Origin: Rhinopithecus roxellana
Taxonomy: Eukaryota > Chordata > Mammalia > Primates > Cercopithecidae
Length of the DNA stretch: 64,000 nucleotides
Direction of reading: 5' to 3'
Assembly (NCBI RefSeq): GCF_007565055.1
Contig: NC_044568.1
Location: 36,731,156 to 36,795,155, forward strand
The notes below the pieces were generated by a model, which saw only the letters and a program-made list of their open reading frames with translations, was not told the DNA's origin and ran no database searches. Of the stretch, positions 12,064-23,140 are shown piece by piece (the stretch's first letter is position 1; every line of letters starts with the position of its first letter). The position numbers were made by a program, and so were the translations under genes.

Positions 12064-12103
<40 letters not shown>

Positions 12104-12106
12104 TTT
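12062..12106. repeat. (ATTT)n microsatellite
   Basis: About ten attt units. It abuts the Alu fragment at 12108, so it probably grew from that element's tail. Confidence 0.95.
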
Positions 12107-12107
12107 C

Positions 12108-12228
12108 TATAGAGACAGGGTCTCACTTTCTTGCCCAGCCTGATGCAGAACTCCTGCGCTCAAGTCATCCCCCCACCTCAGCTTCCCAAAGTGTTGAGAT
12201 TACACACACAAACCACCATTCCCTGCTG
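12108..12228 (-). mobile_element. Alu monomer fragment
   Basis: One arm only (tagagacagggtctcac to accattccctgc), diverged, with the attt run at its tail end. Confidence 0.7.
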
Positions 12229-12368
12229 TAAAACTTTGATTAAATAGATTTGATAGGCTCATCTCTTGGTAACCTGTCTTTTGTTATAGAGTATCAGCCA
12301 TGATGCTTCTGATAAATGAGGAAAAGTATCACATCTTTCCGGCCCTACACTTTAAAAAAAGAAAGAAA

Positions 12369-12656
12369 AGTGGCTCATGACTGTAATCCCAGCACTTTGG
12401 GAGGCTGAGGCAGGTGAATCACGAGGTCAGGAGTTTGAGACCAGCCTGACCCACATGGTGAAACCCCGTCTTTACTAAAAATACAAAAATTAGCTAGGCA
12501 TGGTGGCACGTGCCTGTAATCTCAGCTACTCGGGAGGCTGAGGCAGGAGAATTGCTTGAATCCAGGAGGCGGAAGTTGCAGTGAGCCGAGATAGCACCAC
12601 GGCACTCCAGCTGGGTGACGGAGCAAGACTCTGTCTCAGAAAAAAAAAAAAAAAAA
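12369..12656 (+). mobile_element. AluS, slightly 5' truncated
   Basis: Starts at gtggctcatgactgtaat, missing about ten bases of the Alu start, and runs to a tail at about 12639-12656. The two minus-strand frames here are Alu artefacts. Confidence 0.88.
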
Positions 12657-12697
12657 AGGAAATAAAAAGACAGAAAGAAAAGAAGCAAACAATACTG

Positions 12698-13232
12698 TAG
12701 CCACCTGATGGGTTATTCCATCCCACTGCACAGACAAAACAAATTTACTAAGACCATGACATTGCAATAAAGACATGGTTTAATTGACATGAGACCAACC
12801 ATGTCATGTGGAAGATGGTGAAGTTATTACTCAAATCAATCTCCCCAAAACTTTGGAGGCTAGGGTTGTTTAGGGATAGTTTGGTGAGCCACAGAGTCCA
12901 CTTCTGCCTTAGGCCATAGAACAAGTTGGTCTTGGTGGAGCCGTTTGTCATCAGAAATTCAAAACCCTGAAAAGACATCTCAAAAGGCCAATTTTAGGTT
13001 CTACAATAGTGATGATATCTGCAGGAGTAATTAGGGATTTGCAAATCTTGTGAACTCCAGAATAAAGGCTAATAACAATTCATGTCTACACCTTAGCAGA
13101 ATCCAGGCTCCTCATCCTCCTAACCTGGTGGTCTTTCATTAGATTTACAAAGGCAGCTTAGTTTTGAGGAAGGGCTATTATCATTTAAACTATAAACTAA
13201 ATGTCTCCCAAAGTTAGTTTGGCCTAAGCCTG
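12698..13232 (-). repeat. ERVL-like LTR, copy 1 of an abutting pair, 5' truncated
   Basis: Shares with the neighbouring copy, in the same order, the ccacc(t/c)(g/a)atgggtt end, the tcaatctccccaaaact block, the taggttct(a)caatagt block and aactataaactaaatg. It lacks about 230 bp at its sense 5' end, where copy 2 begins. MER21-like from recall only. Confidence 0.6.
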
Positions 13233-14052
13233 TAACCACCCAATGGGTTCACCTTGCCCACTGCCTAGACAGAGCCTATTTATCAAGACAGGGAATTGTG
13301 TAGAGAAAGCATAACTCATGCAGAGCCAGCTATGCAGGAGACTGGAGTTTTATTATTACTCCAATCTGTCTCCCCAAAAACTCAGGTATCAGAACTTTTA
13401 AGGCTAATTTGGTGGGTAGGGGGCCAGTTAGTCAGGAGTGCTAATTGGTTGGCTCAGGGATGAAATCATAGGGAGTGGAAGCTATCCTCTTATGCTGAGT
13501 CAGTTCTTGGGTGTGGGGCCACAGAACTGGTTGGCAGGTCCACGTGGGGCCATACAATTGTCAGACATGCAAAACCTAGAAAGAGAGCTCAATGTTAGGT
13601 TCTCAATAGTTACGCTTGATACTATCCTCAAAAGTATTTGGGGAAGTTGAAAATATTGTATCTGGAGTCATGGCTGGTAATATTTAGAATTCTAGCCCCT
13701 TTCTTCCTAACTTGGTGGCTGGTGGCCTTTCATTCATTGTACAAGAACAGTTTAGCTTTGAGAAGGGCTGTTATTTAAACTATAAACTAAATGCCTTCCC
13801 AAAGGCTGGTTCAGCCTATGCCCAGGAATGGACAAGGACAGTTTGGAGGTTAGAAGCAAGATGGATTTAGTTAAGTCTGATATCTTTCAATGTCATAATT
13901 TCCTTAGTTATAATTTTGCAAAGGCAGTTTCAAGCCTAGGAATGACTAAGGGCACTTTGGAGGTTAAATGCAAGATGGGAGTTGGTTGGATAAGATCTCT
14001 TTCACTGGCATAATTTTCTCACTGTTATAATTTTTGCAAAGGTGGTTTTAAT
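13233..14052 (-). repeat. ERVL-like LTR, copy 2, nearly full length
   Basis: On the minus strand the LTR starts near 14052, contains AATAAAACTCCAG near 13345 and ends in gggtggttaca near 13236. Two short tracts resemble each other within it (gttataattttgcaaaggca near 13908, ttataatttttgcaaaggtg near 14025). No internal retroviral sequence separates it from copy 1. Confidence 0.6.
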
Positions 14053-14221
14053 ACCTGAGAACTACTGAATCAAACTAGGCCTAAAGAACAGAGATTTGTT
14101 CATACAAATTTGGCTATGTCTAGATATCACTACTAAGGATCTCAATACTGCCAAATTAAAAGGAATTCCCAACCTGTCAAGAGAGAATTCATCTTATTTT
14201 CCTGTGGAAATGAAGTGGTGA

Positions 14222-14805
14222 TGTTGTCTGGGGTATAGACCCTGGGGTTCATTGTTGCAAACCAGGAAAATTTAGGACACAGACACACACATGAGGAGTT
14301 TGGGAGTGGAGGTTTAATAGACAGAAGAGAAGAGAAAGAGAAACACCCCGCTTTATAGAGAGAGGGCTCTCCAAGCTGAAAGGGATGGCTGGCAGCAAAT
14401 GTGCCAGATTTTATAGTCCAGTTTGAGGAGGCCGTGTCTGATTTACATAGGGCTCACAGACTGTATGGCATTTACATAGCATGCAGGGAAGGGTGGTCAC
14501 CCCACTCTAATCTTATTATGCAAATGGCCTTTCCAGTTGATCTGCTCCATCTCATCTCTTCCTTATAGTACACGTGGCTGACAGAGAAGGGAAGATGGAG
14601 CCGCCATCTTGAACATGTCTAGTCCCTAGTTCCTGCCCGTATTCACCCATGCAAGTTCCCAGAGTACTTGTCTGTGTCTGCAGCTCGACTTTACAGTCTG
14701 CTCTTTGTTGGAAAATGATTTAGGGCTGCTTTTCATTAAAAAGAACAGCCTTACTCCCATACTCTTACTAACTACCTAAGTGATTTCTTCTTAACTCCTA
14801 TATCA
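14222..14805 (-). repeat. Solo ERV1 LTR (MER39-like)
   Basis: The minus strand begins TGATATAGGAGTTAAG at 14805 and ends CCCCAGACAACA at 14222. It has a polyadenylation-type attaaacctcc block near 14310, an octamer atgcaaat at 14519-14526 and no gag or pol beside it. The family name is from recall. I see no convincing target duplication. Confidence 0.6.
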
Positions 14806-15194
14806 GAAACAATGCTGAAAATCAGAATTTATGTGGTTGCAAGAAGTTCCTTGTTTCCTATTGTTGGTATATTTCGATTCAATGGAATATTTAGTGTTCA
14901 ATAAGCTTTGCTTCTAAAGGGACACTGATTTGGGACAGCTCTCATCTAAACTCTTGATATGCTGTGGCTTCTACTCTCTGTCTGTGGTCAGCTCCCTTAC
15001 TGAATGAAATCTACGTGACAGAAAGCTATCAGTGGCTCAATCATGTGTAAGTCCCAAGATTTTCCTATTTCAGATCTGATAACTGTGTGCTTCAGTAATT
15101 TACCATTTGCCGGTCTTACAGAGCACGCCAAAAAAAGTAGGCTGTGGGTGAGCTTCAGAAAAAGAACAGGCATTTGTGAATTGCTAGCCAGATT

Positions 15195-15380
15195 TTGAGC
15201 TAGGAACACTTTTTAAAATTCAATTTAATTCTTATGACTTTACTGCAATACTGCAAGTTAGATGTTTTAATCCTATTTTACGAATGAAGAATTTGATATT
15301 TGGACAACTTAAGCAACTTGTCTGAGGTCATGCAGCTGGGGAGTGATGAAGCCTTTGAAATCCAGATTATAATTCAAAAT
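15195..15380 (+). mobile_element. MIR/L2-type relic
   Basis: Shows ttcttatgac, cctattttacgaatgaaga, gcaacttgtctgaggtcatg and cagctgggg in the order typical of mammalian-wide repeats. Confidence 0.5.
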
Positions 15381-15397
15381 AGATTGGAACCTGATTA

Positions 15398-15700
15398 CAG
15401 CCTGCTATGGTGACTCTCACCTATAATCTCAACAACTCAGGAGGCTAAAGCAAAAGTATCCCTTGAGTATTGTTTGAGGACAGAAGTTCAAGACCAGCCT
15501 GGGCAATATAGTGAGACCTCATATCTAAAAATAAATTGTTTTTAAATTAGCCAGGTGTATTTGCACACATCTGTAATTCTAGCTACTTGGGATGCTGAGG
15601 TAGAAGGATTGCTTGAGTCCAGGAGTTCACACTCCTCATTCCAGCCTCGGTGACAGAGTGAGATCCTGTCTCTAAAAAATAAAAATAAATAAATAATAAC
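15398..15700 (+). mobile_element. AluJ, old
   Basis: Both arms can be followed but differ strongly from consensus. The tail is (aaat)-rich. Confidence 0.75.
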
Positions 15701-15789
15701 CTGATTAGAAACACAGACCTGAGTATACCGTCTAGTGTTATCCTTGGTTAAGTGACTCCTTGTCTCAAGATTCACACTGTAAAATCAAG

Positions 15790-17300
15790 ATAAAAATAAT
15801 ACCAATCTGGCATAAAAACAAAGACATAAAAGAATGGAAAAGAATAGACAGCCCATAAAAATAGCCCAAGCATATATGGTCAGCTAATTTTCCCCAAGGA
15901 CACCAAGAAGACTCTCGACAGGGGAAAGAGAGTCACTTCAATCAATGGTGTTGGAAAAGTGACTATCCCAAGGCAAAATAATGAAATTGTATCCTTATCT
16001 TACAACATACACAAAAATTAACTCAAAAGGGATTATATATGTAAGCATAAAAACTGAAATCATAAAACTCCTAGAAGAGAACACAGGAGAAAATCTCCTT
16101 GACATTGACCTTGGCTTTTTTTTTTTTGTATATCATGCAGAAAAGCTCAGGCAACAAGAGCAAAAATAAACAAGAGAGACCACATAAAACTAAGAAGTTT
16201 CTGCACAGCAAAGGAAATCACAGCAAAATGAAAGGGCAGCCTACAGATTAGGGAGAAAATACTTGCCAACTGTATCTTTGATAAGGAGTTGGTATCTAAA
16301 ATATTTAAGAAACTCATGCAACTAAATAATTAAAAACAATCAAGTAACCCAATTCAAATATTGAAGAACCTGAAAAGACATTTTTTCCAAAAATAAAACC
16401 ATAAAAATGACCAATAGACATATTAAAAGGTGTTCAACATCACTAATCATCAGGAAAATACAAATCAAAACTCCAATAAGATATCGCTTCACATCTGTTA
16501 GTATGACTATTATCAAAAAAATAAGAGATGGCAACTATTGGTAAGGGTGTATAGAAGAGAGAATGCTTGTACACTGTTGGTAAGAATGTAAGCTGGTACG
16601 ACCATTTTGGAACACAATAGGAAGGTTGCTCAAAAAACTAAAAATAGAACTGCCATATGACCCATCTCTGTCTCTTCTGGGTATATATCCAAATGAAATG
16701 AAATCAGCCCCATATAGAGATATATGCACTCACATGTTCATTGTAGTATTATTCACACTAGTTGATGTATAAAAACGATCTAAGTGTCTGTTGATAAATA
16801 AGTGGATAAATAAGTTATGAAATATATTGTACCTGAGGATATTATGCTAAATGGAATAAGCCAAATACTGAAACAATGCTGTATTATTTTACTTGTAATT
16901 CGTAGTTTTTTTTTAAAAAAGTCAAATACATGGGAACAATTAGTAGAAGAGAGATTACCAGGAGTTCAGAGAGAGATGAAAATAGGGAAATACAGGCCAA
17001 CAGATGCAAAGTTGCAGTTGCATAGGAGCAATAAGTTTAGGGATCTAATGTATGGCATGAGGACTATAGTTAATAATCTTGTACTATATACTGGAAATTT
17101 GCTAATAGAGTCGAGTTTAGATGTTCTTACCTCTGTCACCCAGCCTACTACACATGCACATATACACACACAAAGGTAGCTATGTGAGGTGATGGATAGG
17201 TTAATTTGCCTGACAGTAGTAACCATTTAAGTAGGTATATGCATATCAAAATACAATGTTGTATGAATTAAATATGTAAAATAAAATTTTGAAAAAGAAT
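15790..17300 (+). mobile_element. L1M: end of ORF2 plus 3' UTR
   Basis: The plus strand follows the last part of L1 ORF2 and the 3' UTR (acataaaactaagaagtttc, agaatgtaagctggtacgac, agaactgccatatgaccc, then the ggcatgaggactatagttaa region) to an A-rich end near 17300. Stops and indels disable it. The 120-codon frame at 16817-17179 lies in the untranslated part. Confidence 0.85.
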
Positions 17301-18238
17301 ATCTCCCTTCAGGATGTTATGAGTCTACAGTGAGTCAAAACATTTAGCACACGCACCCAATAGTGTTTACATTTATTATAATTATTATTATTGCCATGAT
17401 TATTTCTGATTTAAGTATACAATTCATGGGGAGAGAAAACCTACTTTCCTATTCACTACATTATATCCAGTGTCTAGTATAGTGGGATGTAACAGGCAAT
17501 AAATAAATATTTGTTAAATAACAGATATCTTTTTCTGTCGGTGCATATTCCCCCATAGTAACTTTCTGATACAATATGCAAAAATGAGAAAGCCAATGAA
17601 GCCAACAATTAATACTATTAAATATTGAAACTTCACCTTCTGTTAGTAACAAGAGCAGAATCAAGAGATTGCCCTAGGCGGTTAACCAAATAGAGCCCTA
17701 ATAGGGTGCCCATGGTCAATGTCAGGCCCAATAGGGTTAGTGCCATTCCCTGCCAGCTGGGCTATCAGTCCACTGCCTAGGAACTCTCCCAGCCAAATTC
17801 TGTAACAATATAATTTTCTTATACTCAAAATGCACTTCTTGGTAAAGCACCATGGAAAGAAACTTGAATTTGAGAGATTGGAACATTAAATTTCTGGTAT
17901 ACAACAAGAAACATACCTGGAAAAAAAAAAGAATGCTGAATATTGTGTAGTACACATCGACAGGAGATCCACAACTTCTTCCTCACTGTCAGATAATCCT
18001 TACGATTCTGTTTAGTTGACTATCAGGTTATTGCTGCCATATACATAATTGGGCCCTGGAATGATCTTATAACTACTATAAAACACATTAGGATTCATAA
18101 AAAGGCAATCATTTTGATAGGTAAAGAATCCTGAATCTGGGAGCAATCTCATATAATTTAGTCTGAAAGACCAGCCCTATCAGAATCTCCTGGAGAGACT
18201 GTAAAATAAATGAATACTTACCTACCTCCAAACCTACG
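17301..18238. other. No gene seen
   Basis: AT-rich sequence. At 17693-17740 two short related units occur (cctaatagggtg and cccaataggg). The minus-strand frames at 17461-17664 and 17737-17955 have no recognised domain. Confidence 0.4.
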
Positions 18239-18325
18239 TACATAATAAGACATTACGCTAAATGGAATAAGCCAAATACTGAAAAAAAGAGTACTGCATT
18301 ATTTAACTTATATGTAGATTTTTTC
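18239..18325 (+). mobile_element. Short L1M fragment
   Basis: Closely repeats the stretch at about 16840-16910 of the nearby L1M (shared ctaaatggaataagccaaat), so it is a second small piece of similar L1. Confidence 0.6.
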
Positions 18326-19344
18326 ATGCATGCATACATACCTAAGATACATCATTATCTCGGTTATTCTGAAAAGTTTTATCAGGAGACAACTTTCAAC
18401 AAACCTCCCTGGTTCTAATGACCTGAGAGTTTTAACAAATACTTCGATTTAATTAAAGTTACTAGTTTTACAGATGAGTGAATCACAGAAGAGAACACCC
18501 AGTTGTCAGTAGAACCTGCCTTCTGCATATTATTATAGCAATATTTATATGATGCAATATAAATCTATATAATTATGCCAGCCTTCTTTCACTTTTGATG
18601 GCATAGTTAAGTTTCAAGGACCCTGGATTCCTTGTCTTCTTTTCAAACTCTGGTTTTCAACAAATTATGGTATTTAAATTTCTATATAATCACAAAATTA
18701 TAATTTTAAAGATATGCATGCTTTGTCTGGAATAACATATTTCAAACAAGAAAAGATCAGAGGATTGTGTAGAAATAGGATTTAGAGGAAATCAGAGAGA
18801 TGGAATGAATATAAATGGTTCTTAGTAGTATGAACCGTGACAATGTAATTTTTCCTTGAGTTGATGCTGTTAATAAAAGATGAATTACTATGTGGTACTC
18901 TTATGGCTCACACAATATTAAAATGAACATAAAAGTCCCATTGAACACGTGGGTCATTATGAAAGTATTATGAAGTCATATGTGGATTCAAGCAGAAGAA
19001 TGGGGAGTTTATATAAAACTTTCATTGGCATGTTTAGAGCACATTTTAGCAAGAAGCAGACACCAACAAGGGCATTGATGACTGTTCATTCCTCTAGTGT
19101 ATTTATTCTTTGAATCAGGACAAAACCTTGAAAGAGATGCCCAATAGAGTTGAATAGGCATAGCAGTCCCAGAGGGATTTTTAGATATAATATTTACAGT
19201 GCAGACATTCTTTGCATTTATAATCTTAGGTTCCCATTTACTAGCTCAATGGCTACAAGAAGTGTACTGAACACTTGTAACTCTATGTTTATGTTATGTA
19301 CAACTTCATATTGGTTTTATGAAGTTGAAGTTGAAATGAGGGAG
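18326..19344. other. No gene seen
   Basis: AT-rich, no coding signal or nameable repeat. Confidence 0.5.
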
Positions 19345-19539
19345 TATATGCAAAATGCTTTAGCATGGCATTGACCACCTGGTGAATGTTTACTAATGTC
19401 ATTGTTATTGGGATTATTATTAGTCTGGGTTGAATTGAGTTGACAGATGCAATATGCTTAGTTGGAGAAACTTGAGCTTCTGGTCTTTAAATGGTCGGTG
19501 TATAAACCTGGCAAACCCTCCTTCCCGTTCATTTTGTTT

Positions 19540-19833
19540 TTCATTTTTTTTTGAGATATGGTCTTCCTTTGTCACCTAGGCTGGAATGCAGTGGCATGAT
19601 CTCAGCTCACTGCAACCTCCACCGCCCAGGCTCAGGTGATTCTCCTACCTCAGCCTCCCCAATACCTAAGACTACAGGTACACACCATCATGGCAGGCTA
19701 ATGATTTTTATTTTTTGTAGAGACAGAGTTTCACTGCATTGCCCGGCTGGTATCAAACTCCTAGACTCATGCCATCCTGCCACCTCAGTCTCTCAAAGTG
19801 CTGGGATTATAGGCATGAGCTATTGTGCCCAGC
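19540..19833 (-). mobile_element. AluJ, full length
   Basis: From gagatatggtcttcctttgt to ttgtgcccagc on the minus strand, both arms present, diverged. The 104-codon plus-strand frame here is an Alu artefact. Confidence 0.85.
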
Positions 19834-20121
19834 TTCTCCTTCTCTTCTTACCATTTAATTTTTAATGTCATTACAAATTCTTCGCTTGAAAATATATGGA
19901 TAAAAGTCTGTTTGGTGGAAAATCCTTCCCGATGCTCTACAATAGAGTCCTATGTCTATATGTATATATGTATATACCAGCATAGCTCAGAGATTTTGTA
20001 GGTTCAGTTTCAGGCCAATGCAATCAAGTGAGTATTACAATAAAGCAATTCACACTTTTTTGAATTTTCAGAAAGTTGTTTCTCAGCACATATAAAAGTT
20101 ATGTCTATACCATACTATAGT

Positions 20122-22823
20122 CTATTGAAGTTCTTGCCTCAATGTTGATGACTGTTGACTGATCAGAATAATGATTGTGGAGGGTTGGGGTGGCTGTAGC
20201 AAAGACAATAGTGAAGTATGCCACATCGACTGATCCTTCCTTTCACAAAATATTTCACTGTAGCATGTGATGCCGTTTGATAGCATTTTACAAACTACAA
20301 TAGAAATTCTTTCAAAATTGGAGTCAATACTCTCAAACTCTGCCACTACTTTATTAAGTAAGTCAATGTAATATTCTCTGTATTGCTCCTCTGTTGGCAT
20401 TTCAACAGTGTTCACAGCATCTTCACCAGGAGTAGATTCAACCTCAAGAAACAAGTTTAATTGTTCATCCATAAGAAACAACTCATCCATGAAAATTTGA
20501 TCGTAAGATTGCAGCAAGCCAGTCACATCTTTGGGCTCCACTTCTCTTGCTATTTTCACCACATCTGCAGTTACTTCCTCCACTGAAATCTTGAACCCCT
20601 CCAAGTCATCTATGATTTAACTCCTATAAATTTTAGTATTTTTACCTCCTCCCATGAATCACAAATGTTCTTACTGGCATTTGGAATGGTGAATTCTTTA
20701 TGAAAAATTGCCAATGTACTTTCCCCAGATGCCTCAGAAGAATCTGTGGTAGCTATGGCTTTAACAATATATATGTCTTAAATAACATGTGAAAGTCAAA
20801 ACTACTCCCTAACCTGCAGAATGGATGTTATGTGATCAAGCATAAACATAAGATAAATCATTTTGCATATCTCCATCAGAGATCTTGTGTGACTAGGTAC
20901 ATTGTTAATGAACAGTAATATTTTGAAAAGTTTTTTCTAAGCAATAGGGCTCAACAGTGGACCTAAAGTATTCAGTAAACTATGTGTAAACAGATGAGCT
21001 GTCATTCGGGCTTTGTTTTTTCCATTACAGAGCACAAGCAGAGTAGACTGAGCATAGTTTTCAAGGACCCTAGGGTTTTTGACATGTTAAATGAGCATTG
21101 GCTTCAACTTACAGTCATCAGCTTCAGTGGCCCCTAACACAATTGTCAGCCTGTCGTTTGAAGCTTTGAAGCCAGACATTTATCAGGGGAACCCGCCCCC
21201 AATATTTCAGTGTAGGTTCTTCCTATTTTCCGTAAGTGCCGGCTGGTCTGAGACATAAAGAGAAAGAGCACAAAGAGAGGAATTTTACAGCTGGGCCACC
21301 GGCGGTGACATCACATATTGGTAGGACCATGATGCCCACCTGAGCCTTAAAGCCAAAGAGTTTTATTAAGGGTTTCAAAAGGGGAGGGTGTGCAAGAACA
21401 GGGAGTAGGTCACAAAGATCACATGCTTCAAAGCACAAAAAGGAGAACAAAGATCACATGCTTCGGAGGAAACAGGAGAAAAGGCAAAACAGAACTACTG
21501 ATAAGGGTCTATGTTCAGCCGTGCATGTATTGTCTTGATAAACATCTTAAACAACAGAAAACAGGGTTCGAGAGCAGAGTACTGGTCTGACCTCAAATTT
21601 ACTAGGGCGGGTTTTTTTCTCCACCCTAGTAAGCCTGAGGGTACTGCAGGAGACCAGGGCGTATTTCAGTCCTTATCTCAACTGCATAAGACAGACATTC
21701 CCAGAGCAGCCATTTACAGACCTCCCCACAGGAATGCAATTCCTTCCCCAGTGTATTAATTATTAATATTCCTTGCTAGGAAAAGAATTTAGCGACATCT
21801 TCCCTACTTGCATGTCCATTTATAGGCTGTCTGCAAGAAGAAAAATATGGCTCTATTTTGCCTGACCCCACAGGCAGTCAGACCTTATGGGTGTCTTCCC
21901 TTGTTTCCTAAAAATCGCTGCTATTCTGTTCTTTTTCAGGGTGTACTGATTTCATATTGTTCAAACACACATGTTTTACAATCAATTTGTACAGTTAACA
22001 CAATTATCATAGTGGCCCTGAGGTGATGTATATCCTCAGCTTAAGAAGATAACAGGATTAAGAGATTAAAGTAAGACAGCCATAAGAAATTATGAAAGTA
22101 TTATTTGGGAACTGGTAAATGTCCATGAAATCTTCACAATTTATGTTCTTCTGCCTTGGCTCCAGCCGGTCCCCCCATTTGGGGTCCCTGACTTCCCGCA
22201 ACAGACATTAACCTGTGCTCTCTAGCTGTGAAGTAATAGATGGCATCTTCTTCTGATAGAACTTTGTTTATCTCCATTGAAAAACTGTTGTTTGGCGTAG
22301 CCACTTTCATCAAGGATCTTAGCTAGAGCTCCTGGATAACTTGCTGCAGCTTCTGTATCAACCCTTGCTGCTTCACATTGCACTTTTATGTTACGAAGAC
22401 AACCTCTTTCCTTAAACCTCATTAACCAACCTCTGACAGCTCCAAACTTTTCTTCTGCAGCTTTCTCACCTCTCTTGGCCTTCATAGTATTGAACAAGAT
22501 GTGAGCTTGCTCTTCAATTAGGCTTTGGCTTAAGGAAATGGTGTGGCTGGTATAATCCTCTATCCAGACTACTAAAGCTTCCTCAAAATCAGCAGTAAGC
22601 CTGTTTTGTTTTCTTATAATCTGTGTGTTCACAGAGTTGCACTTTTAGTTTCCTTTAAGAACTGCTGTTCTACTCACAACTTGGCTGTTTGGTACAAGAG
22701 GACTTGCCTTTGGCCTATCTGGGCTGTTGGCATGACTTCCTCACTAAGCTTAATCATCTCTAGCTTTTAATTTAAAGTGACAAACATGCAACTCTTGCTT
22801 TCACTTGAACTCTTAGAGGCCAT
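20122..22823 (-). pseudogene. Tigger1 transposase, interrupted (pogo/Tigger family)
   Basis: This is the relic of a pogo-like DDD transposase related to the TIGD1/jerky proteins. The start is recognisable at 22823 (MASKSSSESKSC). The N-terminal DNA-binding part follows at 22632-22222, where residues such as WLMRFKERG and EAAASYP are typical of the family. A frameshift comes before position 22240. The MER9 LTR then splits the frame, which resumes at 21174 with FKASNDRL. In the catalytic core the first Asp context reads FNGDK. The second Asp site, normally in a DNAPGH context, reads INNVPSH (20912-20889), so this Asp is Asn. In-frame stops follow KPMLI and after SPIA. The C-terminal part survives as a 160-codon frame (20604-20122) with FEGF/MEGFKISVEEVTADVV-like and ESTPGEDAVN stretches. 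It cannot encode an active enzyme. Confidence 0.88.
21181..22203 (-). repeat. Solo MER9 LTR (HERVK9/HML-3) inside Tigger1
   Basis: The LTR is 1023 bp and full length: on the minus strand it begins TGTTGCGGGAAGTCAGGGAC at 22203 and ends with GGGGGCGGGTTCCCCTGATA at 21181. The 6-bp target duplication gacatt is perfect (21175-21180 and 22204-22209), the length typical of class II (HERV-K-like) integrations. A polyadenylation-type aataaaactc block lies near 21365. No internal viral genes remain, so the provirus recombined to a solo LTR. Confidence 0.93.
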
Positions 22824-23140
22824 TGTAGGGTTCTTAGCTGGCAGAATTACAATATAGTCATGTTTCAGGAAACAAGGAGGTCTGAGAAGAGAAAGAGACT
22901 TGGGGAAAAGGCAGGTCAGTGGAACAGTCAGAACACACACGATGTCCATCAATTAAGTTCACCATCTTATATGGGTGTGGTTTGTGGTACCCCAAAATAG
23001 TGAAAAAGTTGAAGTATTGAAATAATTACCAAAATGTGATACAGAGAAATGAAGTGGGGACATGCTTTTGGAAAACTGGCACTGATACACCTGCTTCGAA
23101 AAGGGTTTACACAAACCTTTCCTTTGTAAAAGGAAAAGTG

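Larger units (their letters stand above)
19978..23140 (-). mobile_element. Tigger1 DNA transposon, decayed and split by a MER9 LTR
   Basis: The left edge (agcatagctcagagatttt) and the body match Tigger1 as I recall it: element 3' end at about 19978, transposase on the minus strand, 5' end fading near 23140. Without the inserted LTR the element is about 2.1 kb, somewhat shorter than the usual 2.4 kb. The outermost inverted repeat is not clear at the right end. Tigger elements moved by cut-and-paste in early primates and are all fossils. Confidence 0.87.

Noticed and set aside
14215..14809. Target duplication around the MER39-like LTR
   Set aside because: The flanks gtga and gaaa match too poorly to call.
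20122..20604. 160-codon frame as a host gene (TIGD-like)
   Set aside because: It is the C-terminal part of a Tigger1 relic with upstream stops, a lost catalytic Asp and an inserted LTR. No sign of domestication.
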